From positions 1 through 12,335 of the forward strand of contig CAAFXQ010000129.1 of the NCBI GenBank assembly GCA_900767015.1: 12,335 nucleotides of DNA. Direction: 5' to 3'. Source of the stretch: Clostridia bacterium (GTDB lineage: Bacteria > Bacillota > Clostridia > Oscillospirales > Acutalibacteraceae). Shown here piece after piece: positions 6,696 to 12,335 of this stretch. A program made the position numbers and the translations under genes. How positions within the stretch are numbered: position 1 is the first letter of the stretch; the number at the start of each line of letters is the position of its first letter. A model generated the notes under the pieces. That model did not search any database. It was given only the letters and a program-made list of their open reading frames with translations, and was not told the origin of the DNA.

Positions 6696-7640
6696 ATGGC
6701 AGATGTAATCAAATGTGCAACAAGAGATGCCTACGGTAAGGCTCTTGCCGATTTAGGCGACAAGCGTGACGATGTAATTGTTCTCGACGCTGACCTTGCC
6801 AAGGCTACCAAAACAGCCGTATTCAAAAAGGCGCACCCCGAAAGATTTATTGACTGCGGTATTGCCGAAAGCAATATGATGAGCCTTGCCGCCGGTCTTT
6901 CCACAACAGGCTACACCGTTTTTGCAAGCTCCTTTGCCATGTTCTCGGCAGGTAGAGCGTTTGAGCAGGTCAGAAACTCAATCGCTTATCCGAAGCTTAA
7001 CGTTAAAATCGGCGCAACGCATGCCGGTATTTCCGTCGGTGAGGACGGCGCAAGCCATCAGTGCTGTGAGGATATTGCCCTGATGCGTTCGATTCCGAAT
7101 ATGGTTATTATCAATCCGGCTGACGATATCGAAGCTTTTCAGGCGGTTCATGCTGCGGCAGATTTCGACGGTCCCGTTTATATGCGTTTCGGCCGTCTTG
7201 CTGTACCCAGAATCAACAGCGAGGATTATAAATTTGAGCTTGGCAAGGGCGTTTTACTCAAGGACGGTAAGGACGTTACCATCGTTGCGACCGGTCTTAT
7301 GGTAAACGAAGCCTTGCTTGCCGCCGATATGCTCAAAGCGGACGGCATTGACGCAAGAGTCATCAATATCCACACAATTAAGCCGATTGATAAGGATATC
7401 CTTGTCAAAGCCGCAAAAGAAACCGGCGCAATTGTTACCGCTGAAGAGCACAGCATCATCGGCGGTCTCGGCGGTGCGGTTTGCGAAGTTCTTTCTGAAA
7501 GCTGTCCCGTTCCGGTTCTTCGTCTCGGCGTGAACGACACCTTCGGCCGTTCCGGTCCGGCTCTCGAGCTTTTGAAGTTGTACGGACTTGATGCCGAGCA
7601 TATCGCCGAAAAGGCAAAGGAAGCTGTCAAGCTGAAATAA
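6696..7640 (+). CDS. Transketolase, C-terminal (pyrimidine-binding) subunit
   Basis: This 314-residue partner supplies the pyrimidine-binding domain and the C-terminal domain of the split transketolase. Key blocks are VIVLDADLAKATKT (27-40) and FIDCGIAESNMMSLAAGLS, with Glu58 as the expected ThDP-activating glutamate. ATHAGISVGEDGASHQ forms the substrate-facing loop, IPNMVIINPADDIEA follows, and the C-terminal domain has TAEEHSIIGGLGGAV and RLGVNDTFGRSG. The two subunits together give 594 residues, slightly less than a single-chain enzyme. The start ATG 6696 has GGAGG at 6683-6687 inside the end of the N-subunit gene, so the two are very likely translationally coupled at about equal level. 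This is the last gene of the long operon, and a terminator follows 16 bp later. A role in 1-deoxyxylulose synthesis is unlikely because the split and motifs match transketolase. Confidence 0.96.
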   Translation: MADVIKCATRDAYGKALADLGDKRDDVIVLDADLAKATKTAVFKKAHPERFIDCGIAESNMMSLAAGLSTTGYTVFASSFAMFSAGRAFEQVRNSIAYPKLNVKIGATHAGISVGEDGASHQCCEDIALMRSIPNMVIINPADDIEAFQAVHAAADFDGPVYMRFGRLAVPRINSEDYKFELGKGVLLKDGKDVTIVATGLMVNEALLAADMLKADGIDARVINIHTIKPIDKDILVKAAKETGAIVTAEEHSIIGGLGGAVCEVLSESCPVPVLRLGVNDTFGRSGPALELLKLYGLDAEHIAEKAKEAVKLK

Positions 7641-7656
7641 GATATTTCTTTTATCC

Positions 7657-7692
7657 GCTCCCGTGGGTTGTTCCTCACGGGAGCATATTTTA
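7657..7692 (+). terminator. Intrinsic terminator closing the division/transketolase operon
   Basis: A perfect 9-bp GC-rich stem (GCTCCCGTG at 7657-7665 with CACGGGAGC at 7676-7684) encloses a 10-nt loop. An A/T-rich run ATATTTTA follows it. The hairpin lies 16 bp after the transketolase C stop and before the spoIVA promoter region. The U-tract is interrupted by A residues, so efficiency may be moderate. Confidence 0.8.
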
Positions 7693-7702
7693 TGCTCGTC
7701 TG

Positions 7703-7731
7703 TCATAAATGTGCACTTCAATGCATAATAG
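7703..7731 (+). promoter_or_regulatory. Candidate sigma-E-type sporulation promoter for spoIVA
   Basis: TCATAAA at 7703-7709 resembles the sigma-E -35 pattern KMATATT (5 of 7). CATAATAG at 7724-7731 resembles the -10 pattern CATACAMT (5 of 8). The spacer is 14 nt, which is the usual sigma-E spacing. The site sits about 75-100 bp upstream of the spoIVA start and just after the preceding terminator. In Bacillus, spoIVA is transcribed by mother-cell sigma-E, which supports the reading. The match is partial, so this is a prediction from pattern plus gene identity. Confidence 0.5.
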
Positions 7732-7793
7732 TGTACAAAGTAAAATGTATAGACGGGCAGGCAAGCGTCTTAGTCTGTTCACCTATAAAATAC

Positions 7794-7798
7794 GGAGG
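7794..7798 (+). promoter_or_regulatory. Ribosome binding site that fixes the spoIVA start
   Basis: GGAGG at 7794-7798 directly abuts ATG 7799 and lies 6 nt before ATG 7805. Only the second ATG has workable spacing. It also gives a 492-residue protein equal in length to Bacillus SpoIVA. The in-frame extension back to 7709 has no ribosome binding site and overlaps the predicted promoter. Confidence 0.8.
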
Positions 7799-7804
7799 AT
7801 GGCT

Positions 7805-9283
7805 ATGAGCAGCAAGAGCATTTATAATTCCATTGCAACGAGAACACAGGGCGACATATATATCGGGGTAGTCGGCCCGGTAAGAACAGGCAAATCTTCG
7901 TTTATCAAACGGTTTATGGACGTACTTGTTTTGCCGAATATAACGGATCCAAGCAAAAAAGACAGGGCAACCGATGAGCTTCCGCAGTCCTCGGCCGGCA
8001 GAACCATTATGACAACAGAGCCGAAATTTATTCCCGAAAATGCGGTTGAGCTGACGCTTGACGGAAATGCTAAATGTAATGTCCGCTTGATCGACTGTGT
8101 CGGATATATCGTTCCGAGTTCACTCGGTTATATTGAAAACGACAACCCGAGAATGGTCAAAACACCGTGGTATGATAAGGATATCCCGTTTAATATGGCC
8201 GCCGAAATCGGGACGCAAAAGGTTATAACCGAGCATTCGACAATCGGTCTTGTCGTAACGACCGACGGGTCCATCGGCGAAATTCCGAGGCAGGAATACG
8301 AAGAAGCGGAAGAACGGGTTATCAATGAACTCAAGCAAATCGAAAAACCGTTTGTTGTGCTCCTGAACTGTGTCAATCCGTCAACTGCTCAAAGTAAAGC
8401 GTTAGCTGCCGAACTGTCAGATAAATACGAAGTCAACGTGATGCCCGTCAACTGCATGGAATTGAGCGTCGATGAAATCGAAACCATTCTGACCGGTCTT
8501 TTGTATGAATTCCCGATTAAAGAGCTTAAGATTGATTTTGCGCCGTGGGTATCGAAGCTTGAAAAAGGAAACGCATTAAAAGCCGAAATATTCGATTCGG
8601 TTTACGAAAGCGCGAAAAAGCTTAAGAAGGTCCGGGACGCAAAGCAATTTTTAAACACCATGACGCAGCTTGAAAGCATATCGGACGGAAGAATCTGTAG
8701 TGTTGACCTATCCTGCGGCAGCGTAAAAATCGCTTTGACGGTTAAGCCGGAATTGTTCTATAAGACGCTGAGTGAAAAATGCGGAATCGAAATCAAAGAT
8801 GAACTTGAGCTGTTCAGTAATATGCTTGAACTTGCCAAAATGAAAAAAGAATATTCACGCTTTAAAGAGGCTCTTGATGAGGTGGAACGCACCGGCTACG
8901 GAATTGTTATGCCGACGATGCAGGAATTAAAGCTTGAAGAGCCGGAAATCGTCCGTCAGGGCGGACGGTACGGAGTTCGTCTTCAGGCTTCGGCACCGTC
9001 AATCCATATGATGAAAGCGAATATTACAACGCAGGTTGCGCCGATTGTAGGAACAGAAAGTCAGTCCGAAGAACTGATAATGTATCTTCTCAAAGAGTTC
9101 GAAGAAGATCCGTCTAAAATCTGGGAATCGGATATTTTCGGCAAATCGCTTAACAGCCTTGTGAATGAAGGACTGCATAATAAGCTTTACAAAATGCCGG
9201 CCGATGCACGAAAGAAGCTGCAGGAAACGATTGAAAGAGTCATCAACGAGGGCTGCAGCGGTCTGATTTGCATTATCTTATAA
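7805..9283 (+). CDS. spoIVA: Stage IV sporulation protein A, spore-coat basement-layer ATPase
   Basis: SpoIVA is a mother-cell cytoskeletal ATPase that polymerises irreversibly on the forespore surface and is the platform for the spore coat; it is also needed for cortex formation. From ATG 7805 the protein has 492 residues, the same as in Bacillus. The N-terminal TRAFAC-like ATPase domain has Walker A GPVRTGKS (24-31) with Lys30, the threonine pair Thr70-Thr71 in RTIMTTEP, and Walker B Asp97 in RLIDCVGY. All three fall at the residue numbers known in Bacillus. EIPRQEYEEAEERV and VVLLNCVNP follow. The middle and C-terminal domains end in the conserved GLICIIL tail, which serves in polymerisation and membrane targeting in Bacillus. 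The gene stands alone between a terminator on each side, with a candidate sigma-E promoter. It is strong evidence that the organism forms, or recently formed, endospores. Confidence 0.98.
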   Translation: MSSKSIYNSIATRTQGDIYIGVVGPVRTGKSSFIKRFMDVLVLPNITDPSKKDRATDELPQSSAGRTIMTTEPKFIPENAVELTLDGNAKCNVRLIDCVGYIVPSSLGYIENDNPRMVKTPWYDKDIPFNMAAEIGTQKVITEHSTIGLVVTTDGSIGEIPRQEYEEAEERVINELKQIEKPFVVLLNCVNPSTAQSKALAAELSDKYEVNVMPVNCMELSVDEIETILTGLLYEFPIKELKIDFAPWVSKLEKGNALKAEIFDSVYESAKKLKKVRDAKQFLNTMTQLESISDGRICSVDLSCGSVKIALTVKPELFYKTLSEKCGIEIKDELELFSNMLELAKMKKEYSRFKEALDEVERTGYGIVMPTMQELKLEEPEIVRQGGRYGVRLQASAPSIHMMKANITTQVAPIVGTESQSEELIMYLLKEFEEDPSKIWESDIFGKSLNSLVNEGLHNKLYKMPADARKKLQETIERVINEGCSGLICIIL

Positions 9284-9286
9284 GAC

Positions 9287-9333
9287 AAGGGTCTTTTGCA
9301 TATGACAAATCTTATGCAAAAGACTCTTTTTTT
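9287..9333 (+). terminator. Strong intrinsic terminator after spoIVA
   Basis: The arms 9287-9302 (AAGGGTCTTTTGCATA) and 9313-9328 pair over 16 bp, with one G-T pair, around a 10-nt loop. A run of seven T (9327-9333) follows. The hairpin begins 3 nt after the spoIVA stop. It should isolate spoIVA from the promoter that follows directly. Confidence 0.92.
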
Positions 9334-9334
9334 G

Positions 9335-9363
9335 TTGAAAAATGTCGTTTATTGTGATAGTAT
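9335..9363 (+). promoter_or_regulatory. Vegetative (sigma-A type) promoter of the flavoprotein gene
   Basis: TTGAAA (9335-9340, 5 of 6 to the consensus -35) and TAGTAT (9358-9363, 4 of 6 to the -10) are separated by exactly 17 nt. The element begins right after the T-tract of the spoIVA terminator. The predicted leader is about 30 nt. No operator repeat is evident next to it. Confidence 0.72.
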
Positions 9364-9385
9364 TAAATTACAGTTAAGAAAACTA

Positions 9386-9392
9386 AAAGGAG
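9386..9392 (+). promoter_or_regulatory. Ribosome binding site that decides the flavoprotein start
   Basis: AAAGGAG at 9386-9392 lies 1 nt before ATG 9394 and 7 nt before ATG 9400, both in the same frame. The second ATG has normal spacing and puts the protein start directly before the Rossmann strand, so it is preferred. Confidence 0.75.
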
Positions 9393-9399
9393 AATGAAT

Positions 9400-10728
9400 A
9401 TGGGAAAACGAATAATTGTTGCAGGGGCCGGTCACGGCGGAATCGCCGCCGCCTCAATGCTTTCCAAAAGGGGATTTGACGTAACCGTTTATGAAAAAAG
9501 CACCGAGGAAAACCTCGGCTATGACTGGACGGACATTTTTGATAAAAACGGCTTTGTCGCCGCCGAAATGGAGGTTCCGCCAAAGGAGCTGTACAATTTA
9601 AAGCACGATATGACGTTCTACGGTCCATCCATGACAACCGCTCTTCATCAGAACACACCCGAAGATCAGCTTGAAATTCAGATGGAGCGAAAAGACATTT
9701 ACCGGTATCTTATCGCAAATGCCAAAAACAACGGAGTAAAATTCAAGTTCGGTACAACTGTCGAAAAGCCGATTATTTTCGGTAACCGTGTCGTCGGAAT
9801 CAAGACCGATAAAGCCGTTGAATTTGCTGATTTAGTCATCGACGCCGCCGGTATTGATTCAGCTTTACGAACCAAGCTTCCGTCTTCTTTCGGGATTCAG
9901 AACGAAACCGCAGGCTATGAAAGATTCTATGTCTACCGTGCGTTTTTCAATAAGACCGCTGAGGTTGACGATATTGATAAATTCAAGGTGCTGATGCTGC
10001 ACGATAATAAGCTCGGTATCTGCTGGGTTGCAACCGAAGAGAACCATACCGACGTGCTGATCGGCCGTTTTCAGCCGCTTGACCAACGAGAGGTTGACGA
10101 AACAATCGAAAAGCTGAGGGAAGGAAATCCTTCAATCGGAACGACTATCGTAAGAGGCGGTCAGTTCGTCAACATTCCCGTCAGACAGCCCTTAGGTATC
10201 CTTGTTGCCGACGGTTACGCCGCAATCGGAGACAGCGCCTTTATGACAGTCCCGATTATCGGTTCGGGAATCGCTAACAGCCTGAAAGCCGCAAGAATTC
10301 TTGCCGACGCTGTATCCGCCGATAAAGACTGCGCCTTCAGTGCGGCATCACTCTGGAAGTATCAGACCGATTTTTATAAAGAGATCGGCTCGGGTCTTGC
10401 CCCGCTTGCATGTGTAAAGCTTATGCTGACAAGACTTGAGGGGAGCGATCTTGATTACATATTTGATAACGGCATTCTGAATGCCGACGACATGACAATC
10501 GGTGCCGATTCAACGAATCTCGGCGCAATGCTTTCCGGAATGAGCCCGGACGATATCAAAATCAAGCTTTCGGGACTTGTCAAGAACAAAACCGTTCTTT
10601 CAAAGGTTGCCCGTATGGGCGTTGAATTGGTAAAAGCGACGGCGGTGACAGCCGCCATGCCCAAGACATATGAAAAAGAGAAAGTCTTGAAATGGGTGAA
10701 AAACTATAACAACTGCTTTAAACACTAA
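9400..10728 (+). CDS. FAD-dependent oxidoreductase of the PHBH/geranylgeranyl-reductase fold, substrate unknown
   Basis: The 442-residue protein opens with a dinucleotide-binding Rossmann unit (RIIVAGAGHGGIAAASML, GxGxxG at 9-14), closed by acidic Glu32 in VTVYEKS, which should bind the ribose of FAD. The ATG-like second FAD motif is DAAGIDSALR (Asp148). The third FAD motif is AAIGDSAFMTVPIIGSGIANSLKAA (Gly277-Asp278). This order is that of group A flavoprotein monooxygenases, geranylgeranyl reductases and related NAD(P)/FAD-dependent oxidoreductases. The GDSAF...PIIGSGI version deviates from the usual GDAAH/GDAAG...GEG/GQG forms. No membrane helix or iron-sulfur cysteine cluster is seen. The C-terminal ~110 residues (about 330-442) look helical and are not recognised. 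It is transcribed alone from its own promoter, converging on a transporter gene. The substrate is unknown; hydroxylation in a strict anaerobe would be unlikely, so a reductase role is the better guess. Confidence 0.85.
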   Translation: MGKRIIVAGAGHGGIAAASMLSKRGFDVTVYEKSTEENLGYDWTDIFDKNGFVAAEMEVPPKELYNLKHDMTFYGPSMTTALHQNTPEDQLEIQMERKDIYRYLIANAKNNGVKFKFGTTVEKPIIFGNRVVGIKTDKAVEFADLVIDAAGIDSALRTKLPSSFGIQNETAGYERFYVYRAFFNKTAEVDDIDKFKVLMLHDNKLGICWVATEENHTDVLIGRFQPLDQREVDETIEKLREGNPSIGTTIVRGGQFVNIPVRQPLGILVADGYAAIGDSAFMTVPIIGSGIANSLKAARILADAVSADKDCAFSAASLWKYQTDFYKEIGSGLAPLACVKLMLTRLEGSDLDYIFDNGILNADDMTIGADSTNLGAMLSGMSPDDIKIKLSGLVKNKTVLSKVARMGVELVKATAVTAAMPKTYEKEKVLKWVKNYNNCFKH

Positions 10729-10740
10729 ATTTATTAACTG

Positions 10741-10781
10741 AATAAAAAAGTGAAGCCGATTTTCAGCTTCACTTTTTTATT
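10741..10781. terminator. Bidirectional intrinsic terminator between convergent genes
   Basis: A perfect inverted repeat pairs 10741-10756 with 10766-10781 over 16 bp around the 9-nt loop CGATTTTCA. The stem core is GTGAAGC/GCTTCAC. It is flanked by AAAAAA on the left and TTTTTT on the right, so either strand gives a hairpin followed by a U-tract. It sits 12 bp after the flavoprotein stop and 7 bp from the stop of the opposing transporter gene. Confidence 0.93.
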
Positions 10782-10788
10782 GGAACAA

Positions 10789-12273
10789 TCAATGATATCC
10801 GATGGCGACGGCAATCAGCATCATAATGATTGCCGCAGAAAACTCGAGCACAAACAGCTTCCACATAAACCGCATATATTTTGAATACGGAATGTTGATA
10901 AGTCCGATTGCGATTATCATAATGCCGCTTGTCGGAAATAAAATATTGCAAAGGCCATCGCTTAAGCAAAACGCAAGCACAAGGCTTTGTCTCTCGATAG
11001 CGAGCATATCCACCAACGGAAGCAAAATCGGCATCAGTAAGAATGCTTTTGCCGTACCGCTTCCGATGAAAAATTCAAAGACGCATATGACAAAGAATAT
11101 TGCCGTCAGCGACTCATACGGTCCCAAGCCCTCAATAAAATTGTATACATAATACAGAATCGTATCAATTATCATGCCACGCTTTAAAATATAGGTAATG
11201 CTGATAATAAAAATAATCAGCGGAGCGCAGGGGAGGATCGCTTTTGCACCGTCAAGAAAGCCCGAGAAAAGCTCTTTGCCTTTCATACCGGAAATCTTAC
11301 CGGCCCGAAGTCCCCCGATCGTGAATAAAATTGCCATCGAAATCAGCGGCAAATTGCTTAAAATATCGGTAATGCTTTCATTTTTGATCACACGCTGTCC
11401 GATAAACGACAAAACCGTTATCAGGAATACCGCCGCAATACAAAGGACAAAGGTTTTGGTCGCTTTTCCCAAATTCGGGTTTTTCAGTGCTTTTGCCGTT
11501 TCTTCTTCGTCAAGAAACCGCTTGCGAAGTTCGATATCCGATTCAAACACAAGTGATTTTTTCGGGTTCTTTTCAATTCGTTTCGCATAAAGAACAAGAA
11601 AACCGGTAAGAATTGCATATATGACAGCGAAGACAACAATCCGGTAAATGAGTCCCGAAAACATCGGAAGATTTGCCATTGACTGCACAATACCGACGTT
11701 AAACGGGTTAAAGGTCGCCGCCGCATAGCCGAATGCAATTGCGACAAGACTGAAGCCTAAGCCCACAAACGAATCCCAGCCTAATGAAAGCGATATCGCA
11801 ACGGCAAGCGGAACTAAGGTGACCGATTCTTCAAGAATGCCGGCAAAGGAACTGAGTGCCATACAGGCGAGGATCATCACGGCAAGAAGCGCATACTTTT
11901 TCTTTTCATATTTTCCGACAATCGTTGTCATAATATATTTCAGAACACCGCTCTTGTCTAGAACAAGAAAGGTACCGCCGATGATGGTAATAAAAAGAAT
12001 AATGATAACGCCGGTCATAGCGTCTGAGGTTGCAAAAAGGAACGTCTCAATGGGTGCCAAAAATACACGCCAGAACTGATAACCGACCTCGCTTCTGTCG
12101 ATTCGGTGGTAAGTACCGTTGATAATTGAGCCGTCAGAAGCGGTGTCATATACACCGGTCGGTACAATCTGTGTCAGAACACCGGCGAACACCATGATGC
12201 CGACAAGCAGCACGGTAATGCCGATTAACGTCTTTTTGTCAATTTTCAAGCCTTGATTTTTATTGTTTTCCAT
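10789..12273 (-). CDS. YfcC/DcuC-family (C4-dicarboxylate or peptide-type) membrane transporter
   Basis: This is a polytopic membrane protein of 494 residues with about 12 hydrophobic segments. Residues 1-15 are polar, and the first helix is LIGITVLLVGIMVFAGVL. After it comes QIVPTGVYDTASDGS...GTYHRID, an outward loop typical of YfcC-type carriers. The family blocks GILEESVTLVPLAVAISLSLG, AAATFNPFNVGIVQS, FFIGSGTAKAFLLMPILLPL and AFCLSDGLCNILFPTSG resemble the two internal-repeat hairpins and SGT/PTSG substrate regions of the ion-transporter superfamily. A charged cytoplasmic loop lies near the middle (KRIEKNPKKSLVFESD). Relatives are annotated as C4-dicarboxylate anaerobic carriers, basic amino acid or short-peptide transporters, so the substrate is open. 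The start ATG at 12273 has GGTGA at 12279-12283 with a 5-nt spacer. An in-frame GTG at 12282 is the alternative and has no clear ribosome binding site. Confidence 0.88.
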   Translation of the reverse strand: MENNKNQGLKIDKKTLIGITVLLVGIMVFAGVLTQIVPTGVYDTASDGSIINGTYHRIDRSEVGYQFWRVFLAPIETFLFATSDAMTGVIIILFITIIGGTFLVLDKSGVLKYIMTTIVGKYEKKKYALLAVMILACMALSSFAGILEESVTLVPLAVAISLSLGWDSFVGLGFSLVAIAFGYAAATFNPFNVGIVQSMANLPMFSGLIYRIVVFAVIYAILTGFLVLYAKRIEKNPKKSLVFESDIELRKRFLDEEETAKALKNPNLGKATKTFVLCIAAVFLITVLSFIGQRVIKNESITDILSNLPLISMAILFTIGGLRAGKISGMKGKELFSGFLDGAKAILPCAPLIIFIISITYILKRGMIIDTILYYVYNFIEGLGPYESLTAIFFVICVFEFFIGSGTAKAFLLMPILLPLVDMLAIERQSLVLAFCLSDGLCNILFPTSGIMIIAIGLINIPYSKYMRFMWKLFVLEFSAAIIMMLIAVAIGYH

Positions 12274-12278
12274 TTCTT

Positions 12279-12283
12279 TCACC
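12279..12283 (-). promoter_or_regulatory. Ribosome binding site of the transporter gene
   Basis: Read on the - strand, GGTGA lies 5 nt before ATG (12273-12271). It pairs with the UCACC part of the 16S rRNA tail. This favours ATG over the GTG at 12282, which would itself overlap the site. In the remaining bases to 12335 I see no convincing -35/-10 pair. Confidence 0.5.
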
Positions 12284-12335
12284 GACCGTTACTTAATGTC
12301 TATCAGTTTTTTCTCCCGGTTAATAAAAACCGTGA

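Noticed and set aside
7226..7721. Two long - strand open frames (150 and 155 codons) opposite the end of transketolase C
   Set aside because: They overlap each other, the transketolase C coding region and the terminator. Neither resembles a known protein, and they reflect codon bias of the true gene.
7751..7770. Hairpin AGACG...CGTCT in the spoIVA leader as a possible regulatory RNA
   Set aside because: A 5-bp stem with a 10-nt loop is too weak, and no riboswitch-like conserved core is visible.
7709..7804. N-terminal extension of SpoIVA by 32 residues
   Set aside because: It has no ribosome binding site, overlaps the predicted promoter, and makes the protein longer than the 492-residue family standard.
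12317..12332. Inverted repeat CGGTT-AATAAA-AACCG upstream of the transporter, possible operator or terminator
   Set aside because: The stem is only 5 bp and the window ends 3 bases later, so neither extension nor context can be judged.
1..12335. Search for a defence island, retron, CRISPR array, phage genes, IS element, tRNA or other novel system
   Set aside because: No array-like direct repeats, transposase, reverse transcriptase, toxin-antitoxin pair or tRNA-like fold was seen. Nearly every base is taken by recognisable core genes or short intergenic signals.

Overview
This window looks like a chromosomal core region of a spore-forming Firmicute. The best guess is a gut-type Clostridia lineage (Oscillospiraceae/Ruminococcaceae-like). 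The evidence is a full-length SpoIVA, DivIVA and SepF, Gram-positive purine-rich ribosome binding sites, a split transketolase and moderate base composition. The exact taxon is inferred, not proven.

Positions 1-7640 (+ strand) hold one tightly packed, probably co-transcribed block. In order it contains an HlyD-like membrane-fusion protein (entering from the left edge and broken by an in-frame TAA at 358-360), a YggS-type PLP protein, SepF, DivIVA, LspA, an RluD-family pseudouridine synthase, a Cof-type HAD phosphatase, and transketolase N- and C-terminal subunits. All junctions are overlaps or gaps of less than 30 bp. The run yggS-sepF-divIVA-lspA-rluD is a compact version of the Bacillus ylmE-sepF-ylmG-ylmH-divIVA-ileS-lspA-ylyB neighbourhood. 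It couples Z-ring anchoring and polar/septal organisation with lipoprotein maturation and rRNA modification, and central carbon genes are attached at the end. An intrinsic terminator at 7657-7692 closes the block.

Positions 7700-9333 carry spoIVA as a single transcription unit, with a candidate sigma-E promoter, a well-placed ribosome binding site and a strong terminator. Positions 9335-10728 carry an FAD-dependent oxidoreductase of unknown substrate behind a near-consensus vegetative promoter. Its transcription converges on a YfcC/DcuC-type membrane transporter (10789-12273, - strand), and a perfect-stem bidirectional terminator lies between the two genes. The last 62 bases are the upstream region of the transporter.

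I saw no RNA genes, CRISPR arrays, insertion sequences or phage genes. I found no convincing previously undescribed system. The points most worth checking are the nonsense codon in the HlyD-like gene, the sigma-E promoter of spoIVA, the shortened divisome neighbourhood, and the uncharacterised flavoprotein/transporter pair.
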